Shown piece after piece: positions 45,426 to 56,945 of a stretch of 64,000 nucleotides of DNA; position 1 is the stretch's first letter; the number at the start of each line of letters is the position of its first letter. The stretch is from the NCBI GenBank assembly GCA_029876055.1, contig CM056874.1:2976001-3040000 (forward strand), written 5' to 3'. Source of the DNA: Madurella fahalii (Eukaryota; Ascomycota; Sordariomycetes; Sordariales). The notes below the pieces were generated by a model. It made no database searches, was not told where the DNA came from, and worked only from the letters and a program-made list of their open reading frames with translations. The position numbers and the translations under genes were made by a program.

Positions 45426-48400
45426 ATGGATTCTCTAAATGTACATTCCCCAGGTATCGACTGGGGTTGGTATCTGTGGGGATTGTTCTACCTCCACGCC
45501 TTTGCCTTCGTCTTTGGCGCGGCGACATTCAAGAGACCGTCCCCAACATGGGTCTACTTCTTGATCTGCGCATACATCTTGCGGACGTCGGAGGACCCGG
45601 AGAGTAGCCTGTCAACGACATATTGGGTTTGCTTTTACGTCACCTTTGGCCTCGTCGTCGTGTCGGGCGATCTCGCTCTTGAGCCCGATACCGAGAACGC
45701 CGGCTTATATTTTGCTTCATTCGGCGTTTGCCTTTATTACTTTTTCTTCCCATCGCATTACAAGATGCCGACGGTACCTTTCTGGGTCCTTTTTGTCGGT
45801 TTCGGTACGGGCGGACACCGCTTCGGCGGTTTTATGCAGTTCTGGCTGCTCCTCGCCAATTCCACCGTCTACGCAGACGGCATTCACATTCCTGGCCTGG
45901 TTATCAGCTACTATTGGATTGCTATCGTTGTTGCTGGCTTTGTTGTTGTCGTGAACTACAATTACATACTCGGAGCAGTGGCGTGGGGCGTCGCAGCAGT
46001 CGTGCTCCATCAACAGCTGTGGCCATTCAACGACGACTTTGGCTGGCTTTGGCTTAGCGCCTGGGTGCTGCTCTACTTTGTCCTGATCTACGTCATGGCT
46101 CCGGGCATGAGTGCTTGGTGGTACATCCTAATGGCGGCCATCACCGTCGGAACTGGCTTTGCGTTTCAGCCGGATCAATCCATCGGCCGCTTCGTCTTGT
46201 GGGCCGTCACCCTCTACGCGATCCGGCTTACCGCCTTTATGCTCTATTTGTACTACGGGCTGAGCGTCTTCCTAGCGGATCGATTTCCGTTCTCCCTGAT
46301 CAGCCACAGGTGGGGAGTCAGCCAACCGAAGTGGTTTCCGCTAAGTTCCCGGGGCCTTGACGACGAAAACAATGCGCCGCTTTGTCGCCGCTGTGACGAG
46401 TTTACCAGAAACTCAGTTCTGATTATGGGATCTCGATTTCCGAAAGTGCACAGCATGACTGAGTGGCACGACTTTTGGACCAGGAAAGAGATGGCCGCCC
46501 AGTTTGGCTTCGGTGAGCCTCGTCACCCAGACGCCCGCGTGGGAGACTCGGCACGGCTAGCCTCTTCCCAGCCGGAGCCCTCGTGCAAGCTCTGCTGTAT
46601 CCTCTGGCATTCTGTCAGCCAGCAGCGGCAAAAGCAGTTGTACGAAAGTACTACAGCCAGCAGCGCCTCCTTCGTCACTAATCCCAACAAGTTCCTGGTG
46701 CCGGAAGACCTCAATGCCGAGCTACGGGTCAAAGTATGGGCGGAGCGTCCTACGTCTCTCTACTCTTGCGTTCAGCTATGCTGGGGGGATGTTCCGGTTG
46801 GTGCTCGGCTTCTTGTCCACAGGGGAGCTCTCTTTTCAACCCGTACGTCTTTCCCTTTGCATACAAAACCACGTTTCCCTGAGGTCACGAGGATTTCTCA
46901 TTATTACAGCCGAAAGCCGGAAACTGACATGAAGCGACTTGCCACAATATAGCATCACCAGCTGCTGATCGCAGTAGAACCGACTCCCCCGAGCATTTCG
47001 AACAAGCGAGAAGCTGGCTAAAAGAATGCCAGAGAGGCCACAAGCTGTGCAGCGGCATCGGAAACACGAGACGTAGCATCCCCACGCGGCTATTGCATGT
47101 GTCCGCCTCCGAGCCAACAACAGCCCAGGGGGTAGTGCCCCCCACCATCAAGCTCATTGCCACCGAAGACCTGGCTGGCAACGATGCCGCGTCAGTTGAG
47201 TATCTCGCCCTCAGCCACTGCTGGGGCCTGCCCTCCGAGATGGGCTTCCGGCTGCTGGCACGGAACATCTCCACCTGCATGGGGACGGGCATCGACTTTA
47301 GCCTCTTGTCCAAAAACGTGCAAGACGCCCTGGAAATCACCATGCGCCTCGGCTTTTCCTATATTTGGATCGACTCACTGTGCATCATCCAGCGTGATGA
47401 TGACCCGTCACCTATCACCCACCCGGACTCGGCCAAATACAATCACCGGGACGACTGGGCCCGTGAAGCCGTCCGCATGCGTGACGTCTACGCCAACGCC
47501 ACCCTCACCATCGCATCGACCTTTTCCAGCTCCAGCTCGGGCGGTTGCTTCCACACGCGCAGCACCACAGGGCTCAAGCCCTGCAAGATTGCCACTTCGT
47601 CGCCGCCCGGTAGCCTCCTCGCCGGCGAGTACGCGTACATCCGGCCCGACGACGGGTCCGCCTTTGAGCGAGGCGTCAACCTGGCGCCGCTCAACTCCCG
47701 GGGGTGGGTCCTGCAAGAACGGATATTGTCGCGGCGAATTTTGCACTATGGGGGCGATATGATATACTGGGAGTGTGGAATACGGGCCGCGAGCGAGCTG
47801 CAGCCGCAGGGCTACCTGTACAAGAGATTTCCCGACGACTTTCGGGACGATTACTGGCCGTATCGCGAGGCGCTCTCGATAGGCCTGACCAGGATGGAGC
47901 TGATAGATGCTGAGAGGAGGGGGGAAGGGATCAGGTGGGCGAGGGCGGAGATGGTACGGAGGAGGCCGCCGCCGGTAATCAGCGACCCGGATGTAGGGGT
48001 GGGAAGCACCGCTGCGTGGCAGAGGGTCCGCGGGTTTTGGAGAAGCGTGCTGGACGGGTCCGATGGGCCGTGGCGAGATGATGAGGGTGGTAGTATTGGA
48101 GAGACGAGTGGTGTTCGGATTGGGCTGCGGCAGGCGTTTGAATGCCTCCGAGGCGAGAGTTTTCCCAGTGCCAGTGGCGTCTCACACCAGGACACTGGTG
48201 GACAGGAGCGGGGACTTGTTGGCCGGGATGGGTTCAGCCAAATGTGGTACGATATTGTCGAGGCTTATTCGCGCGCCAAGTTGACGGTGCTGACGGATAA
48301 GCTGGTGGCGCTGAAAGGTATCGAGGATGAAATTAGTCGGGCACAACATCTGACTTATTGGTACGGTCTCTGGAAGGAAAACCTGCTGACCGATCTGCTC

Positions 48401-49063
48401 TGGTTCGCCGTTGAGGGCCCTGGTCGGCGCCTGCAAGTTGATAACGGCGTGCCGGTAGCGCCGACGTGGTCCTGGGCGTCTATTGATGGCGTAGTCACGG
48501 TCGACCTACTCCCGGAGAACTCCTCACGGGAAATACAGCTCTCCAGAATCCTGGCCACCGTGGTTAACGCCGGGGCAGATAACGGCGTGGAGACGAGCAT
48601 CACATTAAAGGGCCCGGTCTTGCCCGTCTCGCGGCCTCCGGTGTTGGATGGCTCGGGATGGGTGATTCACGTCGGCAGCGACTCCACGCCGTCAGCCAGA
48701 TTCTTTCCCGATGTTAGCCCTCTGGATGAAAGCGAAATGACAGGGCTAGTCTGCTTGAGCTTTCTAGTTCTGGAGCGTGAACGTGGAGATTCAGCGTGGG
48801 GGACCGTCAGAACCTCGACCCGTACGGATGTTCAAGGCCTCGTGCTGAAACAGATCGGTATCATCCGGGATACCGGGAATGGTGGCGAGGATGAGGACGC
48901 AATAGGTGTGTATGAACGGGTGGGATACTTTACAACCAGCTATACTGTGCAATCGAGGGCTGTGAAAAAGGCGCGCGATGCTTTGGCTAATGCCGAAGTG
49001 AAGAGCTTGCGTCTAGCTGGGTGGTGGTCTGGTCTAGACGGGGGAGATGCCTCGACTTCCTAG
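45426..49063 (+). CDS. Polytopic membrane protein fused to a HET (heterokaryon incompatibility) domain, 1175 aa
   Basis: Exon 1 (45426-46842) and exon 2 (46953-49063) join in frame across a 110-nt GTACGT..TATAG intron. Residues about 12-285 form eight to ten hydrophobic segments (YLWGLFYLHAFAFVFGAATF, YWIAIVVAGFVVVV, WVLLYFVLIYVMA). A cysteine-rich linker typical of HET proteins follows (LCRRCDEFTRNS, CKLCCILWHS, ARSWLKECQRGHKLCS). The HET domain at about 550-710 has all three blocks: YLALSHCWG, LGFSYIWIDSLCIIQRDD and WAREAVRMRDVYANATLTIA. About 450 further residues follow (SRGWVLQERILSRRILHYGG and a WSWASIDG motif). HET proteins trigger cell death on fusion with non-self hyphae. The membrane part is of unrecognised family. 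No disruption is seen; the intron joining the two halves needs RNA support. Confidence 0.85.
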
Positions 49064-49456
49064 CTCTTCTCACTATTTTCACCGTCACACTGTTTCTGAG
49101 CCTGTCTCTTTGTTGTGAGCGAGAATGGGCTTTGTTTTCTCCTAAAATACAGTAAGGTACGTCATCGGCAGGAGGGAATCTCGTACCTCATCATCGTCGC
49201 CTTCATAACCAGCGCCCCAACCCGGTTTCGCATCTCTTCAAGAGAGGACGTGGACGATGGGTCTTCGTCCTGGCGTCGCCAAAACGGTGCTCCCGTCGAA
49301 TAGCAGCGCTTTCGCCGGGCCGCAGCCAATGGCTGACGAATCCCGGAAAAAAAGACCACGACGAGGTGTGTGCCGCGCAACTGACGATGTAGCTCTGGGC
49401 AGGAAACTCAGCATCACACGGGGCCCCATTTTCATTGGTGGGCAGTCCTTGCATTA
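49064..49456. other. Convergent spacer HET gene / kinase-like gene
   Basis: This 393-bp spacer lies between convergent 3' ends. Short frames on both strands have no recognisable content. Confidence 0.5.
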
Positions 49457-50528
49457 TCAATATTCATCGCGGGTGACCCGAAGAACTGTATCGAGATGTT
49501 GCAAGCCATGCTCTTCCTCCCCGGCAGGAAGCTGGTTGCCGGCTTCGTCATACCTCCAGGCATTGGTCAGGAAGAGGCCAACCAATCTAGCGTCCTCAAT
49601 ACGCTCCTTGTCCCTGTCAGAGACGGATCCTATCGCGCTGTACAACTCGTCGTAAAACAAGCCACGGAGCTCCCGATGATTGGCATGGTAGACATGGTCA
49701 GTCCGTCCGCTTTCCCTGTCCAATTTTGGAATTCCGAGCACGTTCTCGACTGCGCCGAGTGACATGCCGAACGGGCCGATTTCCGTGCCCGCCCAGTCGC
49801 AGATGCCCGTCAATTTGCCTGTGCTCGGGTCGGCGTGGATGTTGTTCTCAAGGAGGTCGATGTGGTTGGGCACGAGGGGCCACTCGGGGGCCATGATATA
49901 CAGGAGGCGTAGGATAAGCCGATTTAACGCGGGGCGAAAGCGCTCCGCCAGTCCCGCTGAGAGTTGTGAGAGCTGAGTCGCGTACTTACGGTGTAATAAA
50001 CGGCGGTCTGGCAAAGGAATCGTCTTTGGGGTCTTATGCCATGCCGATGCAAAGAATCTGCGTTGGCCAAAGTCAGCTATCGGGAAAGATTCTTGTCTTT
50101 GGTGTTCGCGCCGGGAGAGATACTAACTGAGCAAAATCTATTACGGTTTGTCGTAAGAGGAAGCAGCCATTCCCGTATAAACTGTTCCGGGCAAGGTACA
50201 AGGAGACCCCTCCTACATTTCGCATCTTGTAGACGAAGAGCTCCCCAAAGGTGCCCAAGTCATTATGACATGGCATAAAGCCGTGATAGGCTTTTTCAAC
50301 ATGTCCGAGGAACTCCAAGTTAAGGACGGCGTTGGGTGCTCGAAATTGGATAACGTAGTCTCCGGCAATGACGGTATAACTACTTCCCCCCTGGACAGGT
50401 GCTGGCATGGCAGGCTGTCCTGTGATACGTTCAGCTAATTTCTCGCATTCCTGCTGCGTCGGACGGCCGTTTACAGAAAAGAATCTGGATATCTGAAACG
50501 CTATGAGGGCCGCAATGGCGCTCTCCAT
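49457..50528 (-). CDS. Aminoglycoside-phosphotransferase-fold (APH) kinase-like protein
   Basis: Exon 1 50528-50128 and exon 2 50057-49457, with a 70-nt GTTAGT..CGCAG intron, join to 333 aa (junction IDFAQFFASAWHK). The APH/choline-kinase signature is present: VPNHIDLLENNIHADP contains a Brenner-type loop (HIDLLENN), and GKLTGICDWAGTEIGPFGMS carries the metal-binding Asp. The N-terminal lobe includes GSSYTVIAGDYVIQFRAP and the hinge-like region around CHNDLGTFGELFVYKMR; the usual lobe-1 Lys may be replaced in VIQFR. APH-like proteins are greatly expanded in filamentous ascomycetes and mostly have unknown substrates. It is transcribed toward the HET gene within the accessory island. There is no stop or frameshift inside. 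Confidence 0.75.
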
Positions 50529-50895
50529 TGTTGGGGTGGGCCAGTATGCGTGCTAGATGGGCGTGAAATTGAATGATATGAGGTGCAGGCAAGCCCAGTT
50601 GTTGGACTTGTTGCAGGGGGTTGGGGACTAATCTCGAGGCACAGCCCTTCAATCCTCCAGCTAGTCAGGTGTGGAGGATGGCTGTGACGGCTAGTGTGGC
50701 TCACCTAACGGTACATCACATCTAGCGGGTCTGAGCACTTGAGTTCAGAAACCCACCGCCCCGCGTTTCCTCTCTCACCACCACTTCATCAATCTATACC
50801 AACAACGCCCTTCCCCTTCTTGACCCTGGTTTATATACCAGCCAACCGCACATACTTGACAACGCGTGTTTGATTGTCTAGAATACCCGCCAATC
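50529..50895. other. Divergent promoter between APH-like gene and SH3 gene
   Basis: A 367-bp spacer whose CT-rich segment near 50755-50820 is the likely transcription-start region of the SH3 gene. It marks the right edge of the accessory island. Confidence 0.5.
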
Positions 50896-51791
50896 ATGGT
50901 GTCCGGCGACCGCCAACGGGTCATCGAGACCAACCGCTCGCTCCGTCTAATCAAGAATGCAAGTGCCACCTCGCCCCGCCAACCCACCCCGCGGATACTA
51001 ACCTCTACCCTCAGGAACTCGAATCGCTCCTCGAAAAGGGCGTCATCACCGACGACACCTTCGACACAATCAGCAACCTCCTGCCCGCCGAATCGAGTCT
51101 CTCCAGCGGCCCGTCGCGAAGCCAACAAGCGACACCCGGCCTCGCCTCCACCCGCCTCCCGACCCCGGCCAGCTCGACAACCCTCTCCTCCCCCTTCCCG
51201 ACCCCGGCAGCTACAGCCACCGCATCGGCACCCGTTACAGCGCCGCCTTCATACGCCCAATCCACCGCCGTGCCCCCGGCCCTCCCCGTCCGCAACCAAA
51301 CCCCCGCAGCCGCCCCGGAGAAGCCCGTCCTCGCGCACGCCCGCGCGCTGTACCGGTACGCGGCGACGGACGCGCGCGACTGCTCGTTCGAGAAGGACGA
51401 CCGGATCGCTGTGTACGAGTACATGAACGACGACTGGTGGATGGGGCGGAACCAGCGGACGGGCGAGGAGGGCATCTTCCCGCGGAGCTATGTCCACGTC
51501 GACGCGGCGGAGGACGAGAAGAAGCAGCATCATCAGCAACCGCAGCCGTACCAGCCGCCCGTGCCCGGCTCGGTGCAGTACGCTACCGGCGCCGGAGCAG
51601 CCGGCGGGTACCCCCCGCCTCCGCCGCCGGGGCAGGGTTACCAGCACGGCCAGCAGCCCGGCCAGGAGGGCGAGGGGAGCGGGAGTAAGATGGGCGAGCA
51701 CGGGAAGAAGTTTGGTAAGAAGTTGGGGAACGCGGCCATCTTTGGCGCCGGGGCGACTATTGGGAGTAATATTGTGAACTCGATCTTCTAG
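50896..51791 (+). CDS. lsb1: SH3-domain protein of the LSB1/PIN3 (actin-patch) type
   Basis: LSB1/2 proteins bind the WASP homologue Las17 and modulate actin-patch assembly. Exon 1 is 50896-50958 (MVSGDRQRVIETNRSLRLIKN) and exon 2 is 51015-51791 (from ELESLLEKGVITDDTFDTIS); 279 aa. The intron between them begins GC, not GT (GCAAGT..TACTAAC..CTCAG). Reading through it instead would replace the conserved N-terminus. A Pro/Ser/Thr-rich linker is followed by the SH3 domain at about 127-185 (ARALYRYAATDARDCSFEKD, DDWWMGRN, GIFPRSYV). The C-terminus is Gly/Pro/Gln-rich and ends in a conserved hydrophobic stretch (KKLGNAAIFGAGATIGSNIV). Confidence 0.88.
50959..51014 (+). other. GC-AG intron in the LSB1-type gene
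   Basis: The donor is AAT|GCAAGT, the branch site ATACTAACC near 50995-51003 and the acceptor CTCAG|GAA. Only this placement joins RLIKN directly to ELESLLEKG in frame. The 56-nt length and strong branch site match its neighbours. Confidence 0.8.
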
Positions 51792-52914
51792 ACGGAGAGT
51801 GTGGGTTGTGTATGGGGGAAGGGTTGTGCATGGCTGAAAGTGTGCTCGTTAACGCTCCTTCCATGACTGGAAGTTCTGGCGGTCGGATTCTTGACGTCGT
51901 GGGTTCGTTGGCTGGGATGGTTGGGCTGGGGTTGTATCACGGCATGCTATTTCATGGGGTGTGTTCTTGGGTATGGCAGCATTAATAGACGGGTGTTTCA
52001 TTCACGAAAGGAACAGGAGGTTTATCTTTCCCATCCCGCTATTCCCCAGTCCGGTGTGGCTAGACAAGTGCAATCAAGCAGCGAGGACCCCCATCCGTTC
52101 TGTCGGTCACTCATCACATCGCCAACCCTCCGGGCCTTGTTATCTCTGAGTTTGCCAGTCTCCTGATAAGAACTGCCGCACGGATCCGGAATTCCCTCAG
52201 GGGTATCAGCCCTGCGAATATCACCAAGTGGAGCAGCGCCAGGGGCCCTGGCAGGAGAACTCGGTCCCCCTTTCTTGGCCGTCGTCATGCTGCCTTTTCA
52301 GATAACATCGGCGACTTCCCGGTGATTGTTCTGGTGACATGGGACCCTCAGCATCAGAGGCACTCTCAAAGATAAGTACAAGTGTGGTCTAAGTTAATAT
52401 TATTATCTTCTTAGCAGTAAACTAGTAGTAAAAGTGCTACTTGTGCCCGCTGATAACAATACTCCAAGTACCCAACCGTGGAGAGGAACTCCGCGCACCA
52501 TGCTCGACAAACCTCTTCCCGCCTCCCGTTGTAATCGATTGGTGAGAAGAGAGAGGGAAAAGGTGGAGTGTGCCATGAAAAACACCACTTAGATAAATCA
52601 TCACTCGGAAATCAATGAAATCAATAACCAACCAAACCAACCCTCCAAAACAGCAGAAACGCTGCCCACCCAGGTTGAGCTGCACATATCACACTCTTCA
52701 GAACTCCTTGCACCGCTTGCCCTTGGTATGGATAAACAGACAATGACCCCCGACCAAACAACCAACCTCGCTGCTGCCATGCGATGATGAAGATGTCCGA
52801 CATAGGAAAACGAAGGCGCTCTCAAGCAGTATTCGTAGCATCAGACAACGATCAGAAAAACCGTCTGGTAAAAGACTGCAAGTCCGTTAGTCGGAAAAAA
52901 GCGCGGAACTGTCT
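51792..52914. other. Convergent intergenic region
   Basis: About 1.1 kb lies between the SH3 gene and the RBR gene 3' ends. A short AT-rich patch near 52375-52440 stands out. No gene is supported. Confidence 0.5.
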
Positions 52915-55206
52915 CTAGCCGTCTCCAGCCCCACGACCACGACCACGACCACCAACATCGACGGGTACTTGATTCGCCGGCGCTTCCTCCTGCTCTTCGT
53001 CCTCATCATCCTCCTCTTCCTCAAAAACATCCGCCAGCACATGATCTTCCTTACCGGTATCCGCCCCAGAGCCATCAGGAACCCATCTCGGCACCCGCAT
53101 CCGCGCAAACCTCTTCCCGGTCTTCCGCTCCATCTCCGCCCTCAGGATCTCGGCAGCCAGCAGCCACCTCCTCTCCATCCTCGCCCGGCGCGCTCCAAAC
53201 ACCTGCAGCAACGCCTCCTCCTCGTTGGTAAACTCGACCGCGAGGTCCTCGATCTCCTCCCGCCGTCTCTCGCTCAGCGTCTGCATCTCCTTCTCGTGCC
53301 GCTCGACAAGCTCCTCCATGCTCTTGGCCTGCTTCTCCCGCAGCCCGTTGATCTGGCTCTGGTGCCGCCGCTCCATGCCGTCCCGGACGCAGTACTGCTG
53401 CCGCAGCTGTTCGAGATCCTTCGGCGTGACCTGCCGCGGGGGCATATCGTCGCTGGCGCCGCCCGTCGCTGGCGCTGGCGCCGCGTCGTCGCGGCTGTTC
53501 CGGCGGCCGTGGCAGTAGTCCTCCATGTACCTCAGCTTGAGCCGGACCTTCTTCTCCTTCTCCTCCAGCCCGGCCTGGAGCTCAATCTCGGCGAGAACCT
53601 GGCGGTCCTCCAGGTGCTGTTCCGTCTTGGCGTGCCTCTCGCGCATCTTCTCCATGAGATCCGAGAACCTCTCCACGAGCGCCGACTTCTTCTCCGACTG
53701 CCTCGCCCTCATGGCCTCCTTGGCCCTGCTCTCAAACTCCGTGAACCGCTCCATCTCCCTCTCCTGCGCCTTCCGCAGCGCGCGGAACTCTTCGCTCTCC
53801 CTCGTGCGCCGCTCGGCCTCGCGCCGCTCGACCTCCTCCTCCTCGGCCGCCTTCTCCAGCGCAAGCTTCTCCGCCTCGAGCTCGGCCAGCCTGGCCTCCT
53901 CCTCGGCCCTCCTCCGCTCGAGCTCTTCTTCCCCGTTGCAGAAATTCGGGCACCCCACGGCCGGGTCCCAGACGGCCCCGCAGATGTAACAAAACTGCGC
54001 CTTGCACCGGCAGGTGATGTGCGTGCACCCCTGCATCAGCTCCACCAGCGTCCTGCATTTGTAGCAGCGCCGCCAGCCCGACTTCTCGCCCATCCGCAGC
54101 ACCGCGTCGAGCTCCCTGTCGTCGGGGCAGTCGTGGCCGAGCAGGTGCGCGGGGCGCTTGCACATGACGCAGACGCGCGTCTTGCAGCTCTTGCAGAGGG
54201 CCTCGAAGGGGTGTTTGGGGTCGACCCTGTTCGCGGGCGGGATGAACTCGCCGCAGGCGAGGTTGGGGCAGAAGATGCGGCGTTCCCAGGGGGTGCCGTA
54301 CTGGACCACGGCCTTGAGGAAGAGCTGCTGCTTGTCGCGCGGGAGGACCGCCTTGATGGTGGAGCTGGGGATCGGCTGGGTGCAGCACCGCGGCGGCATC
54401 TTGGACTCGTCGGTGGTGGACTGGGCGATCATGACGGCCAGGCAGTCCCGGCAGTACGTGTGCCCGCAGGGGAGCGTCTGCAGGGCGTTGTTCTCGCGGG
54501 TGAAGTCTTCGCGGCAGCATATGCAGGGCCTGTTGTACATAGAGTAGAGCCTCCGTTAGGCCTGTGCTTGGTGGATAATGTGGGTCAAGGTCAGGGTCGG
54601 GGTCGGGGTCACTTACATGGGCGTTAGGGAGGAGGCCTGTGCGGACCGCCTCTTTCTCAGTCGGTTCGCGAGGCTCTGCGTGAGACCCCTGACTCGTCTT
54701 CGTGTGCCTGATCTCATCACGATACCTGCCGACCGCTCGGCCTTGTCCTGGTTCGGCCGGAGGAACTTGGGCTGGTCGAGTGCGGGGTCCACTTGGCTGA
54801 GGTACTTCTCGTACTGGGTGAAGGTGAGGCTTCTAGACCTCCGTCTCGACGAGACTTCTGTTGCTGTCGCTGGCACCGCGATCGAGTGGTTCGAAGTCTG
54901 CAATGTTAGTGCAGTGGCAGCCGTCTCGTCCGATGCTGAAGATACGGTGCGGCCGTGCTGCAGGACAAGTGTATGGGCCGACTCGCCCGTCGGCGTGCTG
55001 GGGTCATCTTGGGTGTCGGGCCGTCTCGATACTGGCAACTCAACCCCCAGGGCGGCAGCTTTTACCATCATTTCCTGCTCAACGTCGGCCTCGGTAGCGT
55101 CGCCATCGTAACCCAGGACTTCGCGCAGATAGTCGGCATCTCTGAGCTCGGGGAGTGCGGGCAGACCGTCGGCAGGGTCGGCCGCGGGGTGCGACTGGAG
55201 TGCCAT
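52915..55206 (-). CDS. RBR-type (RING-IBR-RING) E3 ubiquitin ligase with coiled coil, 741 aa
   Basis: Exon 1 55206-54617 (MALQSHPAADPADGLPALPE) and exon 2 54550-52915 join in frame through a 66-nt intron (GTAAGT..GGAG). RING1 from about residue 206: CICCREDFTRENNALQTLPC then GHTYCRDC. IBR: FCPNLACGEFIPP and CKSCKTRVCVMCKR. RING2 at about 357-395: CYKCRTLVELMQGCTHITCR then CKAQFCYICG; the Cys of GCTHITC is the expected thioester-forming catalytic Cys, so transthiolation activity is likely. A long charged coiled coil follows (about 400-560) and an acidic tail ending in RG repeats (GGRGRGRG). The acceptor is GAG because the stronger CAG nearby is out of frame. If it is really two genes, the second would start at MYNRPCICC (54540). 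Confidence 0.82.
54587..54612. repeat. GGGGTC hexamer repeat inside the RBR intron
   Basis: Four imperfect GGTCAG/GGTCGG units (GACCCC on the coding strand) directly follow the splice donor and fill about 40% of the 66-nt intron. Confidence 0.7.
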
Positions 55207-56945
55207 CGAGCTCGAGGTGACAGACGCAGGCCGATCGACGGTCGTGCTCGTGCCCGGGGGAGATGGAGCGACTTCAAGTCGGTCAAGCGTGTATGCGACG
55301 CGAGCAAGGGAGACATGACATGCAGTCAAAGCCAACGCATGGGGCTGGGTATCATGGGGGGGTGGTTGTGGGGATAGGCCCAGGGAGGTCGAAGTTGATC
55401 GCTTGGGCTGCGGGCGGGCTTGTCTCGGTTGTTGAGTGTCTTGCCTTGTTGTCTTGGCCGATCTCGCCAAGGCGGCAGCTGGGCTGCGCAGGGGACACGG
55501 CCCGAAGGGTCGCGGGGATGGATGGGGCCGGGAAGGGGCCGGGATGCCCAGAGGAGACAAACGGGAATGTCTACTGCGTAGGGCTGGGTGGTGGAATTGC
55601 CAAATTGGCTGGGTAAAACTGTGCAGGTTGTTGAGAGTGAACAGCACGCAAGGGTGGAAGATGGGAAGGGCGCAGGGTAGGTGTAGTGGTGTTTGATAAG
55701 TGCTGACTGGAGGGGATAGCCCGGGTTCTAGGTCCGCGGTCCTGCATTAGGGCCCATCAGTACCTACTGAGATGGGTGTGTGAGAGTCCCCGTCCTCGTA
55801 CGAGTTCTCGCACTCCCGTACGATCCGAACTCGCCAGCGAAGGGTTGGACCAACGAAACCGGAACCGGCTGCCCTGGGCGCGGAACCAAGCGGAAAAGAA
55901 AGACACCCGGAGCTAAGGTAAGCTCTGCTTACATAGTACAATCTACGCCGCACATGCACAAGCTGTCGCCCACCCGGTGCAATGTGTGGAGTACTCTCAG
56001 CAGTTGTGCCTCCGACCTGCAGGCGCAGTACTGGACAAGCTCCAAACCTGCGGCCGTGGCCGGTCCCTACTACCGTTTCAAAACATGTTGGTGATAGCAG
56101 CCGCGACAGACCCGTCATCCCGCGCAGCCGATCTCGAGCGATCTCGAGCGATCCCTGGATGCGGACATCGGCGCCCTTGCTGGCAATGCAAGGCCAGATT
56201 CATCCAAGCTGCTGCGGCGATCGACCAAGGCCGTCGTGGCTGGGCAAAAAGGACGGAGCATCACAATTGGCTTGTCCTTCAAGTCTCGCGTCCAACCGCA
56301 ATCGACGGCTGCTCGCAGGGCAACGTTGAGGTGGTCGGCGAAATCAAGGCAAGGGAGAGTTCAGGCAGTTGGGTGACGCGGAGATCGGACCTGTTCCGTT
56401 GGCAACATGTGAGCCCAGTCATTGACGCAAGCCCAGCGCACTGTGTTACTTGGCACGGCCCGACCGCCCTGTGATAACATTGGGAATGTGATCACCCCCG
56501 GCCCAACAACGCACGGCACTAACAAACTGTCTGTACGGTGTTAGGGTAGAGGAATTGGACCTGTCCCATCGGTAGCAATCCGTCCCATCAGTTTGGCTGT
56601 CCAGAACCATATGTGATTAAAAAGCAACTCTCACCTCGCCCTTGCATCCTGCCACAGCAACCTGGTACGAGATCGGCTCCCTTTCTCAGCCCGGAAAAGA
56701 TTGGTACGTAGAACTTGACATCGGGATGTAATAATGGAAACTGAGGGCCTGCCACGCCAAAAAGCCCGAGTCAAGGGCTTGGCTATTCGCTGGTCGCTGC
56801 TCGTGTCTCCAAGTCCCAACCCATCGGAACCAAGTATCACCAATATATCATTCCCAGCCATTGAGGCCTCGGCCACGGGTCGGAGACAATAAGACAATTC
56901 TTATTGATGCCGGAGCATAAGCAGATCATGGCCCCAAAGGTCCCA
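55207..56945. other. Promoter of the RBR gene and downstream flank of pop1
   Basis: About 1.7 kb of non-coding DNA. The RBR leader side (55207-55650) is open on the minus strand for about 147 codons but has no ATG before MALQSH, so I treat it as 5' UTR. A tandem duplication of CGATCTCGAG is at about 56129-56149. No further gene is supported. Confidence 0.5.

Noticed and set aside
52969..54627. 552-codon plus-strand frame
   Set aside because: Antisense to the RBR ligase; Leu/Arg/His-rich composition is the mirror of its charged coiled coil.
55207..55647. N-terminal extension of the RBR protein
   Set aside because: The frame is open but contains no ATG upstream of MALQSH at 55206; treated as leader.
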